Source of the DNA: Cristatella mucedo
Lineage: Eukaryota > Bryozoa > Phylactolaemata > Cristatellidae
DNA: 64,000 nucleotides
Direction of reading: 5' to 3'
Assembly (NCBI GenBank): GCA_009760855.2
Contig: WPIO01000011.1
Location: 6,267,501 to 6,331,500 of the forward strand
Numbering within the stretch: position 1 is the stretch's first letter; each line of letters begins with the position of its first letter. Positions 54,545-64,000 of the stretch are shown piece by piece. Below the pieces are notes generated by a model. The model was not told the DNA's origin, did not search any database, and saw only the letters and a list, made by a program, of their open reading frames with translations. The position numbers and the translations under genes were made by a program.

Positions 54545-54710
54545 ATAAAACAATATCTAGTCCTAATATAGCCCCTGAGAGAACCTTATCTCCATTCATG
54601 CACTTCAAAAATGCCATGAGCCTGGAGAACACGACTTCGGTCATCAAATACAGTTACCTTGACCATTGCTATGGCAATCAACTTAACCACAGGGCCAAAC
54701 CAGTTCGGTA
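54545..54710 (-). mobile_element. tRNA-headed SINE with L2-like tail (old copy)
   Basis: Minus strand; TAGCCCCTGAGAGAACCTTA and TCTCCATTCATGCACTTC (tail), GACTTCGGTCATC (box B side), CCTTGACCATTGCTATGGC and ACCACAGGGCCAAACCAG (head). It keeps more of the tail than its partner at 24,290-24,455. Confidence 0.75.
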
Positions 54711-54849
54711 ATGGGGAATATCTGAAAAAAGAAAGAGATAAAGCAATCAATGTGTAGCATGGGTATAATGACGCAGTCTTGATTCAAAAATAATTAAATG
54801 CAATTTAAGGCAAAAAAGGAGACAAACATAAGTTAAGGACACATAGGAA

Positions 54850-54965
54850 GAGACAGACAGACAGAGGCAAAAAACAGAGAAACAGATAGGCAGATAAACA
54901 GAAAGACATAGAAGCAGAAAGACAAAGACAAAGGGCGAGAGAGAGAGAGAGCTAGAGAGAGCGAA
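54850..54965. repeat. Impure AGACAGAC/GAGAGA microsatellite
   Basis: A purine-strand run of AGACAGACAG, GATAGGCAGATAAAC and GAGAGAGAGAG units. It corresponds to the shorter run at 24,585-24,665. Confidence 0.85.
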
Positions 54966-55230
54966 GTAGGCGTATGCATTTTAACAGACTCAGACAGACG
55001 GGTGGGCAGAGTTTGAAGCTGAAGAGCAAAACGTCAAAGAGACCAAAAGAGACCAAGCCAATAAAAAGTCCGTTGACATTAGGTGATACACAAGGACAAT
55101 ATGCAAATGACGGTCAGGCCGCGAAAGAGAGATTTATATGCAATATCTCTATAGCAATGTACATAAACTGCCCATTTTGTGTGGAACTGGAAATAGTCGT
55201 GACATAAATAACGATCTTTCTGATCAGGTC

Positions 55231-55509
55231 GGCACCAAGGTAATGGACTACGTCGTCAACGTGATGCTGGCTGCCTTCCTCAGCACCTTACTCTTAGGCA
55301 AGGGCTACCTAGTGCCAATAAGGCTGGTAAGAGGCTAATATCCGACGAGATGTGTCGCCAAAACACGAAGGTGCACAAGCAAAAGGCCATCACCGATCCG
55401 AAGTTCGGCATGGGCATCAGCAACGCCCCTTCAGACAAGACCTTGCTGCTGCCCGACCCTGCGTTCACGAGCATCGCGATGGCAGGTGGTTGCCTGGCTT
55501 TAGCCTAAG
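55231..55509 (+). CDS. Conserved coding-like exon(s), second copy (unknown protein)
   Basis: After an acceptor-like TCTTTCTGATCAG, GTCGGCACC opens a frame VGTKVMDYVVNVMLAAFLST, then LLLGKGYLVPIRL with a hydrophobic stretch, reaching a donor-like CTG|GTAAGA at about 55,328. A different frame is open across the same bases and continues SDEMCRQNTKVHKQKAITDP, KFGMGISNAPSDKTLLLPDP and FTSIAMAGGCLALA to a stop near 55,508. The second frame has a recognisable partner in the first copy (24,947-25,260). Which frame is real, or whether they are two exons, cannot be decided. No family recognised. Confidence 0.35.
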
Positions 55510-56639
55510 GAGGTGGCTCTATTGCTGCTCGGTCTGCAGGCTGAAGTTGGGTGGACAGGTGGTCAGGTCAATATTGGAGGCGCAGCCAGCTGTTTCTGCT
55601 CAAACCGAGTTTGAGAGGCAGAATTCTTTTTTCTGGTTTGTAACTTCTCTTTGTACTCGAAGACTAAGCAGATCAAGTCGATTCGGCTGGTACTAGGTAG
55701 CTATGGGGTATTGGCTGAAAGCACTTGCCGATGAGGCTTCCTTGCATCTGCCTCAAATGCATCAATTCCTCTCACCGTCTATCATCTACATGTCTTGATT
55801 GCAAGACGTGATTCCAACTCATCTCGTTGCTGTCAGTGGCTTGCATCATTCACTTGGCTTGCGTGAGATCTTGATTGGACAACCAGCCAAAGTCAGCAAA
55901 TAACTTCAGTTTGATGACATTAGGGCCGGCTGCTTGCCTCCAGCTAGCCACTCGACAGAGGCCTGAACTGCGACGGCCAGCATGCAGCAGCCTGCCCTCA
56001 TAGAGCCATCAGGCATTGGCCGGCTGGCTGCAGTGCTTTCAGGCAGGCAGGCTAGGCGAAGAAGTAGAAGCATTCTGCTCCTGCTGCTCTGGGCACAAAT
56101 CCAGCCTGTTGACTTTCCTGTGTGCGACAGCTGGCCTTTCCACTCATCGAGAGAGTCACTCATAGGCGTAGTCACTGGTATGCCTAGTCGCTAAATGACA
56201 TAGTCGCTAATAGAGGATTTCAGCCACAGGGGTAGATCGCTAGGCGTTAGGCTGCATCAGATTCTTCGACTGCCACGATCTACAGGCCCTGCTTCCATGT
56301 CGATCTGCTTGTGTCTTGGCGATACTTGGCTAAGCTAGTGCAGCTTGAGCGATTCGTTGTATACTAAGTCTAAATAACGTGGGTGCATCTCTTTCCTTAG
56401 CCTTTTTAGACTTGCTGTTGGTGACGATAGCAGTCGTTCGTGCTGACACAGCTGCTTTCCTAGCTTGAGGGTCGGCCTCCTGCTTAATGCTGCCACCACT
56501 TGTTCGGGTCCTGAACCAGAACACCCGCACCTCTTGCACAAGTTTTCTCTGATCGAAGCCCTAGAGTTACATGCAGCCAAGCTTCGTGAATGCAAGCTAG
56601 CCGTAGACACGACAATTTTTTATGCTTATGCCTGCTGAC

Positions 56640-56805
56640 GCTACCTGTATTGGCATGCTGACCCCAGACGTGTCATCTCTAAGCATATTACTCTTGTTGT
56701 TCGTTTTGCATGCTAGCCATTCAATCGTGCTTCCCTAAAAGCAACTGTAAAGTGCCTAGAAAGAGATTGAGTTCTCTGAGGGTGCTTTAACAAATTGCTG
56801 CTTGG
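56640..56805 (+). mobile_element. LINE-A-like 3' end (old, shared)
   Basis: Matches 26,620-26,930 position for position. The stem-loop reads AAAGTGCCTAGAAAGAGATT ... GAGGGTGCTTTAAC. Confidence 0.7.
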
Positions 56806-56850
56806 TTTCAGAATTTAATCTTTTATGTATAAGTATCAAAAATACCTTGT

Positions 56851-57225
56851 ACTCGTTTGAAACTCAAATACTTTGAGAATCGTGCCTTGAGTTCCTATGC
56901 TCGGAAAGGCTAGAGCTCACTTCTGACTTGCGTCACGACGTCCTCTTGTATCACCGCATTTAAAAAAGAAACAAAAAAGCATCGATTAAGCATTTAGTGG
57001 GTCTACGTAATTCGTCCTTTATGTGCTTATGCGTGCTGACATTATGCATGCAGCCACTAACTATGCTTGCATGCTGACATTAAGCATTTCACCCCTAACC
57101 ATGTAATTCTTGTTGTTTATTGAGCATACATACACAAACATTCGATCGTGCTTCCTTTGTAGCAAGTTCAAGGTCCCTAGAAAGAGCATGAGACAGCTGA
57201 GCCTGCTATATCAAATTTATTAGAG
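56851..57225 (+). mobile_element. LINE-A 3' end (old)
   Basis: Plus strand: GAAACTCAAATACTTTGAGA, GAATCGTGCCTTGAGTTC (end of coding), then AAGCATTTAGTGGGTCTACG, repeated GCATGC blocks and a decayed stem-loop. It bridges the two parts of the second duplicate copy. Confidence 0.75.
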
Positions 57226-57604
57226 GAGTCGGCTAAGTAGAGTAGTGATATTGAAAAAATCAACCTCTATGTCTGCTGAAAGACCTCCACCTCGAGTCGA
57301 TGCTTGCTACTGGATGGAAATGGTACCACGTGACTTTCGAAACTTTGCTGGGGGTGACAGCATTCTGCAAAAAGGGAATTGACTTCGCAAATCATCCTAG
57401 CTTATTCTTAAAGTGAAAAGTAAAAAGATTTCACTACCAAGTTTGCAAGTGTGAATTTTGCAGCCTAATTATTTTAATTTTCGTGAAAACCGATAGCAAT
57501 AGCCACTTTTAATGCCGGATATGCTAATGAGATTGCCATGTATTCTAAAAACAATAAACTTAGGCAAACCAGAATTAATGTAGCCTGCACACCTTGGTCG
57601 TAAG

Positions 57605-58060
57605 TTCCAGTCTGGCTTTACAGCTAATCACTCCACAGAGTCAGCATTGCTTAGGGTTACAAAGACCTACTTAGGAATGCAGACATAGGTAGAGTGTCTC
57701 TGCTGGTTTTGCTCGACTATTCGGCAGCTTTTGATACCATCGATCACAAAGTTCTTCTAGAGCGCCTCTCATCTCGCCTGGGCGTCACTGGCACTGCTCT
57801 GCAGTGGTTCAGGTCCTATCTCAGTGGGAGGCTCCAGAGTATTGACGTGAATGGACAAAGATCATCTGAGGCACCACTGAAATATGGGGTACCTCAGGGC
57901 TCAGTGCTAGGTCCGCTTCTTTTCACGGTTTATACTCTGCCTCTTGCTGATGTGATTGCCAAGCACAATCTAGGCTTTCACTTCTATGTGGATGACACTC
58001 AGTTGTACGTTTACTTTGATCCCTCCCAGCCTTCGAGCACCTCAAATTACTCCACCATTA
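57605..58060 (+). mobile_element. LINE-A reverse-transcriptase core fragment
   Basis: Plus strand; the frame 57,694-58,083 encodes LLVLLDYSAAFDTIDHKVLL, GVPQGSVLGPLLFTVYTLPL and HFYVDDTQLYVYF. The catalytic YADD is changed to YVDD, which alone need not be inactivating. Upstream, GFTANHSTESALLRVTK is in another frame, so an indel lies near 57,690. Truncated at both ends; no tail. Confidence 0.88.
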
Positions 58061-58157
58061 CTCCAAGGTCATGTCCCTGGTAACGACTTATTTTTTCTAT
58101 CTATCAGATCCCTGACTAAGCTCTGGCCTCGTTTTTCAAAATAAGCTCACTCACCTT

Positions 58158-59152
58158 CTTTAATAATAATAATAATAATAATGTACTTGATAAAGCACCC
58201 TCAAAGAACTTAATCTCTTTCTAGGCGCTTTTCATTTGCTGCAAAGGGAAATGCAATTGCATGGTAAGTAAAATCATGCTTGAAATCAAGCAAAACGAAT
58301 ATCATGGTTAGGGGTGACATGCACAGGGTCAGCATGCAAATGTGGTTAGTGGCAGCATGCACAGTGTCAGCACTCATAAGCACGTGAAGGATGAATCACA
58401 GGGACCCACTAAATGCTGTCCTAAATAGGTGTATTTTTAAGTTTTTTTTAAATGTGGTCAGGTCATGGGATGTTCTGACGCAGGTCGGGATGGAGTTCCA
58501 GGCTTTGGGAGCATACGAACTAAATGCACGGTCTCCAAAGGATTTGAGGTTTGTACGAGGTATTTCTAGGCTGTTGGATTCCGAAAAGCGGGTGGTACGA
58601 TGCTTAGCCTGGTGGGGGAGTATGTCGGAGAGATAGGCAGGAGCCATAGAATGAAGGGACCTAAAAGTGAGCGACGAAACCTTGAAGTCACTCCGTTGCT
58701 TGACTGGTAGCCAGTGCAGGTCGGCGAGAAGTGGAGTAATGTGGCGATTGAGACGCTCACGACAGACAAGCCTAGCTGCAGAGTTTTGCACCAGCTGCAA
58801 TCGCGTGATCGCACATGCTGGTAGGCCTGTAAGCAGTGAGTTGCAAAAGTCGAGACGAGATGTCACGAATGCATGGACTAACTTGGACGTGGTATCCTTA
58901 TCTAAACAAGCCCGAATTTTAGCAATGTTATGAAGCTGAAAATAGGCAGATTTGACCGTGGAGCTGATATGGTCGTCTAACGAGAGGTCGCTTTGGAATA
59001 TGGCACCTAGATTTCGTGCTGATTCGACAGGAGATATGCAGGAAGAGCCAATTTTGAGCGTCAGCCTTTCCAATTTCTTAATCACACTGGGTTTGCCCAT
59101 AACCAGTAAGTTAGTTTTATCATCGTTCAGTTTTAGAAAATTTGCTGCCACC
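58158..59152 (-). mobile_element. LINE-A C-terminal part and 3' end, best-kept copy
   Basis: Minus strand; (AAT)n tail at 58,163-58,182, stem-loop, 3' UTR, then a 252-codon uninterrupted frame (59,154-58,396) from AANFLKLNDDKTNLLVMGKP through [14 protein letters not shown] and [16 protein letters not shown] to FRTAFSGSL. Its open frame and clean tail suggest a relatively recent insertion, and it is missing from the first duplicate copy (about 39,003). At its 5' end it is fused to a non-LINE segment (59,152-59,285). Confidence 0.9.
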
Positions 59153-59285
59153 ACTTGTTCGGGTCCTGAACCAGAGCACCCTCTCCTCTAGTGCAAGGCT
59201 TCTCTGATCTAAGTCCTAGAGTTGTATGCAGCAAAGCTTCGTGAATGCAAGCTAGCCGTAGACACGGCAATTGTTTATTTTTTTA
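59146..59285. repeat. Stray copy of a segment from 26.45/56.50 kb fused to the LINE-A 5' end
   Basis: CCACCACTTGTTCGGGTCCTG and GCAAGCTAGCCGTAGACACG match 56,505-56,630 and, less exactly, 26,452-26,580. The junction lies in GCTGCCA, which both the LINE-A sequence (compare 7,616-7,622) and the segment (TGCTGCCACCAC) contain, so the join has microhomology. The closest match is the 56.5 kb copy. Confidence 0.8.
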
Positions 59286-60191
59286 TCTCAGTTTTAGGGA
59301 TAGCGACTTGGAAGCCTGGCTGTGTCAATGCTCACACCTTAGGTGTATCTGCATACATGCTGATGCCGTTCGAATTTATGCCGACCTGATTAAGCCTAAT
59401 CAGTGTTCGTGTTGGTGCTAGCTCACCTGTGACTAGATTTGGCTGACTAAAAAAGTGCGACGATGCTAGAATAGATAGTCCTGAGAAATCATATTTAGTT
59501 ACTAACTGGTAGCCTGACAGCCTTACAAGAAACCAAACTAGTGTGCCATTGCAATGAAGCTTCGCGTCTTTGCATATCAGTTCTTCATATCAGCAGAATA
59601 CGACAAATTAGTCCATGTGGTGCCTTGTAAATGACATGAAATAAGCCAGGTTCAACTTTTTGGTCGGTATTACTGGAGAATGTCATGTGGTCATCTGAGA
59701 GACGTCTGCCGACATCGAACGAACGTCACTGACAACGAATCTCCTTCGTCGATGAACTTCTGTTAATTGCTCATTTACCCTATATATCCCGTAATTTTGA
59801 AAGTTAAAAGAATAAAAAATTTATAATATTGGTACAGAGGAATATATAAATAAAATTACTTCAAGTACTCATAAAGGGTATTATACGTAGCATGCTTTCG
59901 GATACAATCAGTTCTAATAATGGGACCACTTGCTAATAGAACCCCCTGGCTTACACTGCCAGACACCAAATCTGACCTCGACGTGAAACAACCTAATAAG
60001 GTAACCAAGGGCACTTGTGTAACGTTCTTTATTCACTGCAAGTTTAAAAACTAGCAGTATAGGAGCAGCTGGAATTTTTTAGAAGAATGCTTTTGAATTT
60101 GGGAGCAGCACCGGCTTGGCATCCGGCTCGAGTGACTCTGCTGGACGAGGTCTGAACACGGCACTTAGTCAGCTTTAGCCAGCTTCCCGAA

Positions 60192-60255
60192 GCCGATCAG
60201 AGGCCTGTCGAAGTCTCATATGAGCCGATCAGAGGCCTGTCGAAGTCTCATATAA
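60192..60255. repeat. Two 32-bp tandem units
   Basis: GCCGATCAGAGGCCTGTCGA followed by AGTCTCATATGA (or ATAA) is repeated twice, starting at 60,192 and 60,224. The matching part of the first copy (about 40,820-40,850) has only one CCTGTCGAAG. Confidence 0.9.
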
Positions 60256-60444
60256 GCCGCTTTCTCAAATGCAAGCAGTGTCCGCCGCACTAGTTCCCTA
60301 GCTAGCTCATCCTGCTCATACTGGTCACGAGGCTCAGCACTGTGTTATAGCAGCCCTTGTAACTGTTGACCGGCTCTGACACATAAACCTCTGAACTGAA
60401 AACTATGCACCCAGTGATTTGCAAAATGGAGTAGCATGTGACTT

Positions 60445-60665
60445 CAAGGTTCTGTCACTCACTTGTAGATCTCTTCATTCTTTGGCTGCATCCTACCTAT
60501 CAGATCTACTTTCCTACTAGGCTAAGCATCATATCACTGGCTTTTCGTAATCTAATCCTTTATCTGTACCTCGCACGAACCTCAAATCCTTTTGGGTTCC
60601 TGCATTTTGTTCGTAGGGTCAAAAAGCCTTGAAATCACTTCCGACTTTCGTCACGACGTCTCCTA
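60445..60665 (+). mobile_element. LINE-A C-terminal fragment (shared by both duplicates)
   Basis: Plus strand; TCATTCTTTGGCTGCATCC, CGCACGAACCTCAAATCC and GGGTCAAAAAGCCTTGAA correspond to the fragment at 40,975-41,160. Confidence 0.65.
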
Positions 60666-61471
60666 CCTTGACCATGAGACATTTCGCAGCAACAAGTATT
60701 GAGAGGATGCCTCCACGGTAAAACGATTACAGCTTGGGCATGCAAACCGTGCTCACACATTGTTGCACATAAAACCGAACTCGCTGGCAAGATCTCAGGA
60801 AAGCAAGTGCACGAGTCCCCAGCCGAATTTATTGCCTTGCAGAGGAGCACCTAATTATTTCCTTGCTTGATTTTGGTAGAGCAATCACGAACACATACCT
60901 CGAGCATTCTGCAGTTGGTCAGAGAGATGTGAGAACTTTAAGCTACACATCAACAGCGTTGTGAAGGACAAGCTGGTGCTCACGGCGCCGGCTCTTTACT
61001 AAAAGGTACGTGAGCTCAATCAGCAAAAGAGGCTTGCTCCGCGTTAGGTCCGTGCACACTTGAATCACGACCATCTGAGCTTCAGGCTCACACACAGTCA
61101 GCTTAGTCCCTTAGTGAACCTGCCCTGGTGATTCATGGAGGTGAACGTCGTCCAGGTTGCCGAGAGCCCGTGAACGGCTAGAGTGTTCTATCACATCAAC
61201 TAGACGGTGGCTGTCGTGCACCGGCGCCGGGCCAAGCGTGCTGACATCTACTGTGCAGCTGCAAAACCTAGTGAAATATCCACTACCTCAGGCGGCAGGG
61301 AGCTAATTTACATGCAAGACCAGCATATCCAATCACGATGCAGCTCGAATTGAATTGGCCCACCCCTTAGCACTGACTCGGCCATCCTAGCTCAGTCAAA
61401 CCTGCTCTGGTCGGCCGAGTGGCTGGACAAAAACCTCGATTCCTGAACAGCACCCAATACTTTTTCCGAAG

Positions 61472-62670
61472 ATGCTATCCTATCGATGTCTCTTCACCAA
61501 TGCAGTGGTGATGATGGCAATACTTCTATCCGTGGTGTAAGTGAGCTTGCTCGCTCAATCGCAAACCTGTACATGACTTGCCAGCCTCTTACAAGCCTGA
61601 CTGTGTCCCAGTTTCAGTAGACGGCTGCACCATCCAAAGCTTGGCTTGGGCCAACTCGGGCAGTGACCCCCTACTCGTGATTAGGACCTGCCTCGAGCCT
61701 CTAACTTACGATGCCTCTCAGCCTGATATTGTACGTTTGTCTTCATTCTGCCAATGGGTCGCAGCTTCCGTGGTTGCCAGCAGTGTCATGCAGCCTCACT
61801 GCTCCACCCAGAGTGGAGGGTGGTCCTCACTCCAGGGGGTGGCCGCATTCGTTCAGTCAAAGCGAATCCTGTCTGAACGCCAATCAGACAGGAAGTGTTG
61901 CACCGAATTGGAGCATCTCAAAAGAAAAGAGCTAGAAAAAGTTCTCCGAGGGTGCTATAATTTATTTACTTTTAATATTTTGTTTATCATGAAGAGCTGA
62001 GCTCGGTTCTCTGAGCGTGGCCATCTCCTATTGCTGAATCTTATTTAAAGCCGAAGTAGGATGACCGAGCGCAATGTTGACTTCGACCACATGCACTTTT
62101 ACAGAAGCTGCTGCCACAGGCTCCCTGTGCTCTGGAATCAGCCGTGCCCTCCAAAACATCACTGCGAATGCGAGTACGTGCAGGCTCATGATGTGCTAAA
62201 CGGTCAGGCAATGCTGCAAGATGGAGGTATGTGGTGGCGGGCGATCCAGGTGAGTGGCTGAAGCCAAGCGTCGGGGCAAGCTGCTTAAGCGATCCAGGCG
62301 AGTAGCTGAAGCGATCCAGGCGAGTAGCTGAATCGATCCAGGCGAGTAGCCGAAGCGATCCAGGCGAGTAGCTGAAGCGATTTAGGCGAGTAGCTGAAGC
62401 GATCCGGGTGAGCAGCCGCACTCCCACACTGGCAAGAGAGGGCTTCGGCTTCATTCGGTGCCATATTTCGTGAAATCGTCATTCTGCCGTCACGTCGCGC
62501 AGACTCATCGGGAGCGCCTGGAGCTGGCCCTGACGATCTGCCCAGCTGGCACAGTAGCGATGCAAGGACTGAATAGCACCCTCAGCACCTACATGGCTCA
62601 CTACAAGGCATGCGTCCGAGCTGGCTATAAAGACAGCGAGAAGATGCAGCATGGGTTTTTATGCTGCTAG
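61472..62670 (+). CDS. Small secreted cysteine-containing protein, copy B (three exons)
   Basis: Exon 1, 61,472-61,536, encodes MLSYRCLFTNAVVMMAILLS, a signal-peptide-like start, with a GTAAGT donor. Exon 2, 62,051-62,249, follows an acceptor-like CTTATTTAAAG and joins in phase (exon 1 ends two bases into a codon, exon 2 supplies one). It carries HFYRSCCHRLP, PCPP, CECEY and MWWRAIQ, then a CAG|GTGAGT donor. Exon 3, 62,503-62,670, follows GTCACGTCGCGCAG and ends YKACVRAGYKD...FLCC. The spliced total is 432 bases, giving 143 residues. Seven cysteines are shared with copy A (42,202-43,282), plus a C-terminal CC pair only here. No transmembrane segment beyond the signal is visible. No family recognised. 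AATAAA at 62,889. The intron after exon 2 contains a 22-bp minisatellite. Confidence 0.68.
62288..62419. repeat. 22-bp minisatellite, six units, resembling the adjacent splice donor
   Basis: Six units of AGCGATCCAGGCGAGTAGCTGA (20-base core GCGATCCAGGCGAGTAGCTG). The exon 2 donor region just upstream reads GCGATCCAGGTGAGTGGCTG, so the units are copies of the donor region with GTGAGT changed to GCGAGT in most. Copy A has one or two related units (near 43,008-43,045). Confidence 0.92.
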
Positions 62671-62888
62671 AAGGAATTCGGAGAGACCAGCTAGCTATTG
62701 CTGGCCGGTCGCAGATGGTCGAAGAGCATAACTGCCACATATCTGTGGCCCGACTGCCTTAAATAGCTGTCAGGCAGTCGGGGTAACTTGGCAGCTTGTT
62801 TGTTGTCTTTCTAATGCCTTGCGTTACTTGTCTCTATTTGTTGTAGCCGTAACTTTTTCAGCGTTTGTTTTATAGTTTCATTAGAGCA

Positions 62889-62894
62889 AATAAA
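62889..62894 (+). promoter_or_regulatory. Polyadenylation signal, secreted-protein gene B
   Basis: AATAAAGCCAACTT, the same context as at 43,501 in copy A. Confidence 0.65.
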
Positions 62895-63465
62895 GCCAAC
62901 TTGCATGCTCACGGTGTCTTACCTGCTCCACTGGTGCCAAGCCCGGACAAGTGAAATACACTCAGACATCTCTGGCTCCTTTCTTACCATATGAAACGAC
63001 ACTAGTGCTACACTCATCGAGGCTTATCAGCTTGCTTTGACTTTGCACCGAACACTCACCATCCTATCCGATTTCGAGTCACAGCAGCTAGACTAGGTAG
63101 CCCTACTGGTCAAGTCAACCTGTTCTAAAGACTACCCAGTTACCTGCTTGTGTGTAATAACTCTGCCAAACATTCGCACTGCTGCAGGCTCTGAGCTGCC
63201 GACAAACCTCGAGCTCTTTATATTTACTTAACCCAGAAAGGTCAAGATAACTGCTCTGCTTCAAGCACCCGGCTGCTAAGACTCGATGAGAGAAGTAAAA
63301 CTAGGGGCCCGAAGGCACTGACATCCTCCTGGAAACCATCTTGCTACTTTTACTTTTACTTACTTGCTATATGTCCTGCCCATCCTGGCGATTTCTCTCA
63401 CCTCTCTCTTAATCCTACACTTCACAACGATCCTGGTGAAAACAACATGTTCTCAGACACGGTGT

Positions 63466-63557
63466 TTTTATAATTCATTTATATAGCGCCCCAAGAGAAC
63501 TTAATCTCTATTCAGGCGCTTAACATATGCCTCGGGGCCCGAGCCCGTGTGACTGCA
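63466..63557 (-). mobile_element. L2-tailed tRNA-SINE, absent from the duplicate copy
   Basis: Minus strand; ATAATTCATTTATATAGCGC, AAGAGAACTTAATCTC and GGCGCTTAACATATGCC are the tail, and GGGGCCCGAGCCCGTGTG the box B side. The head is truncated. The first copy lacks it: its flanks are joined near 44,206 (GCGTGGTTGATGCCGAGTTTG). Confidence 0.85.
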
Positions 63558-64000
63558 GCCAAGTTTGCTCTTGGCTGACGGCATTAACTCGGCCGGAGAA
63601 TACTTTTGACAAGGCCATGAGCGATAGGCTAGGATTTATATGGTGCCAAATTATTATATCGCCTTTAACGGAAACCTCTGTGAAGGCTTTTACACACATC
63701 TTTGTTTTTAACTCACCCCTAATGCACCTCATGTATGTATTCCTACGTAATTTCCGTGCTAAACGGTTGTAACCGTTGAGTTTCCTCAGTGGAAACTCTT
63801 AAGCTGGGGAGCATTTAAGTGCAGAAATGCCCTTTCTATACTAGTACTGCTGAAGATGAAAAAATCCAAATAAAAGGGTGATAAGCTGACATTCTGGCAT
63901 AGGGGACTTCACAAAGTGGAAGACCCATCAACTTCACATCGCTCTGAAGCCTTAACTAAGGTGAAAAGTGAGATCGCTTTATTCAGAAGTAACATCTTCG

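Larger units (their letters stand above)
53500..56805 (+). repeat. Segmental duplication, second copy, part 1 (pairs with 21,775-26,930)
   Basis: Same orientation and order as the first copy. It lacks the LINE-A insertions found there. It is followed after about 450 bases by part 2 (57,250 onward), whereas in the first copy parts 1 and 2 are 10.6 kb apart. Confidence 0.8.
57250..64000 (+). repeat. Segmental duplication, second copy, part 2 (pairs with 37,545-44,690)
   Basis: Collinear with the first copy and running off the window end. It contains gene B and has its own insertions (LINE-A at 58,158-59,152, SINE at 63,466-63,557), while lacking the hAT MITE, the second SINE and the LINE-B tail of the first copy. 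Confidence 0.85.

Noticed and set aside
1-64000. CRISPR arrays, bacterial operons, phage or integron features
   Set aside because: No regular spacer-repeat arrays, ribosome binding sites or operon layout. Introns, LINEs and SINEs show eukaryotic DNA.

Overview
This is animal nuclear DNA, most likely from an invertebrate. There is no operon structure and no dense coding. The few credible genes have small introns with GT/AG sites and AATAAA signals. The rest is mainly degraded non-LTR retrotransposons, tRNA-derived SINEs, hAT-type MITEs, microsatellites, a large GC-rich minisatellite and segmental duplications. I cannot name the species; a lophotrochozoan or flatworm-like animal is only a guess.

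Layout. 0-5.3 kb: an intact gene for a membrane-anchored HtrL/YibB-like protein, then AT-rich sequence and a 1-kb minisatellite. 6.6-13.4 kb: L2-like LINEs of two families, called LINE-A and LINE-B here, including a LINE-B nested inside another LINE-B. 13.6-15.3 kb: a second, broken copy of the HtrL-like gene. 16.6-20.3 kb: tandem 1.4-kb duplications carrying LINE-A 3' ends. 21.8-44.7 kb: a long block that recurs at 53.5-64.0 kb and lacks about 10 kb in the second copy. Between these lie LINEs, SINEs, an R2/NeSL-like LINE remnant near 36.3-37.3 kb, and an unrecognised gene end at 50.7-51.3 kb.

The most gene-like novelty is a pair of paralogous three-exon genes (42.2-43.3 kb and 61.5-62.7 kb). 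They encode a small, apparently secreted cysteine-containing protein. The mature-peptide exon differs about twice as much as the signal-peptide exon or 3' UTR. The same duplicated block is a natural record of transposon insertion: a SPIN-like hAT MITE, a tRNA-type SINE, a LINE-B tail, an L2-tailed SINE and a LINE-A copy are each present in one copy and missing at the matching site in the other.

LINE-A and one SINE family share the same 3' stem-loop tail ending in a short microsatellite, which suggests that the SINE uses LINE-A machinery. All alignments were made by eye, so percentages and end points are approximate.
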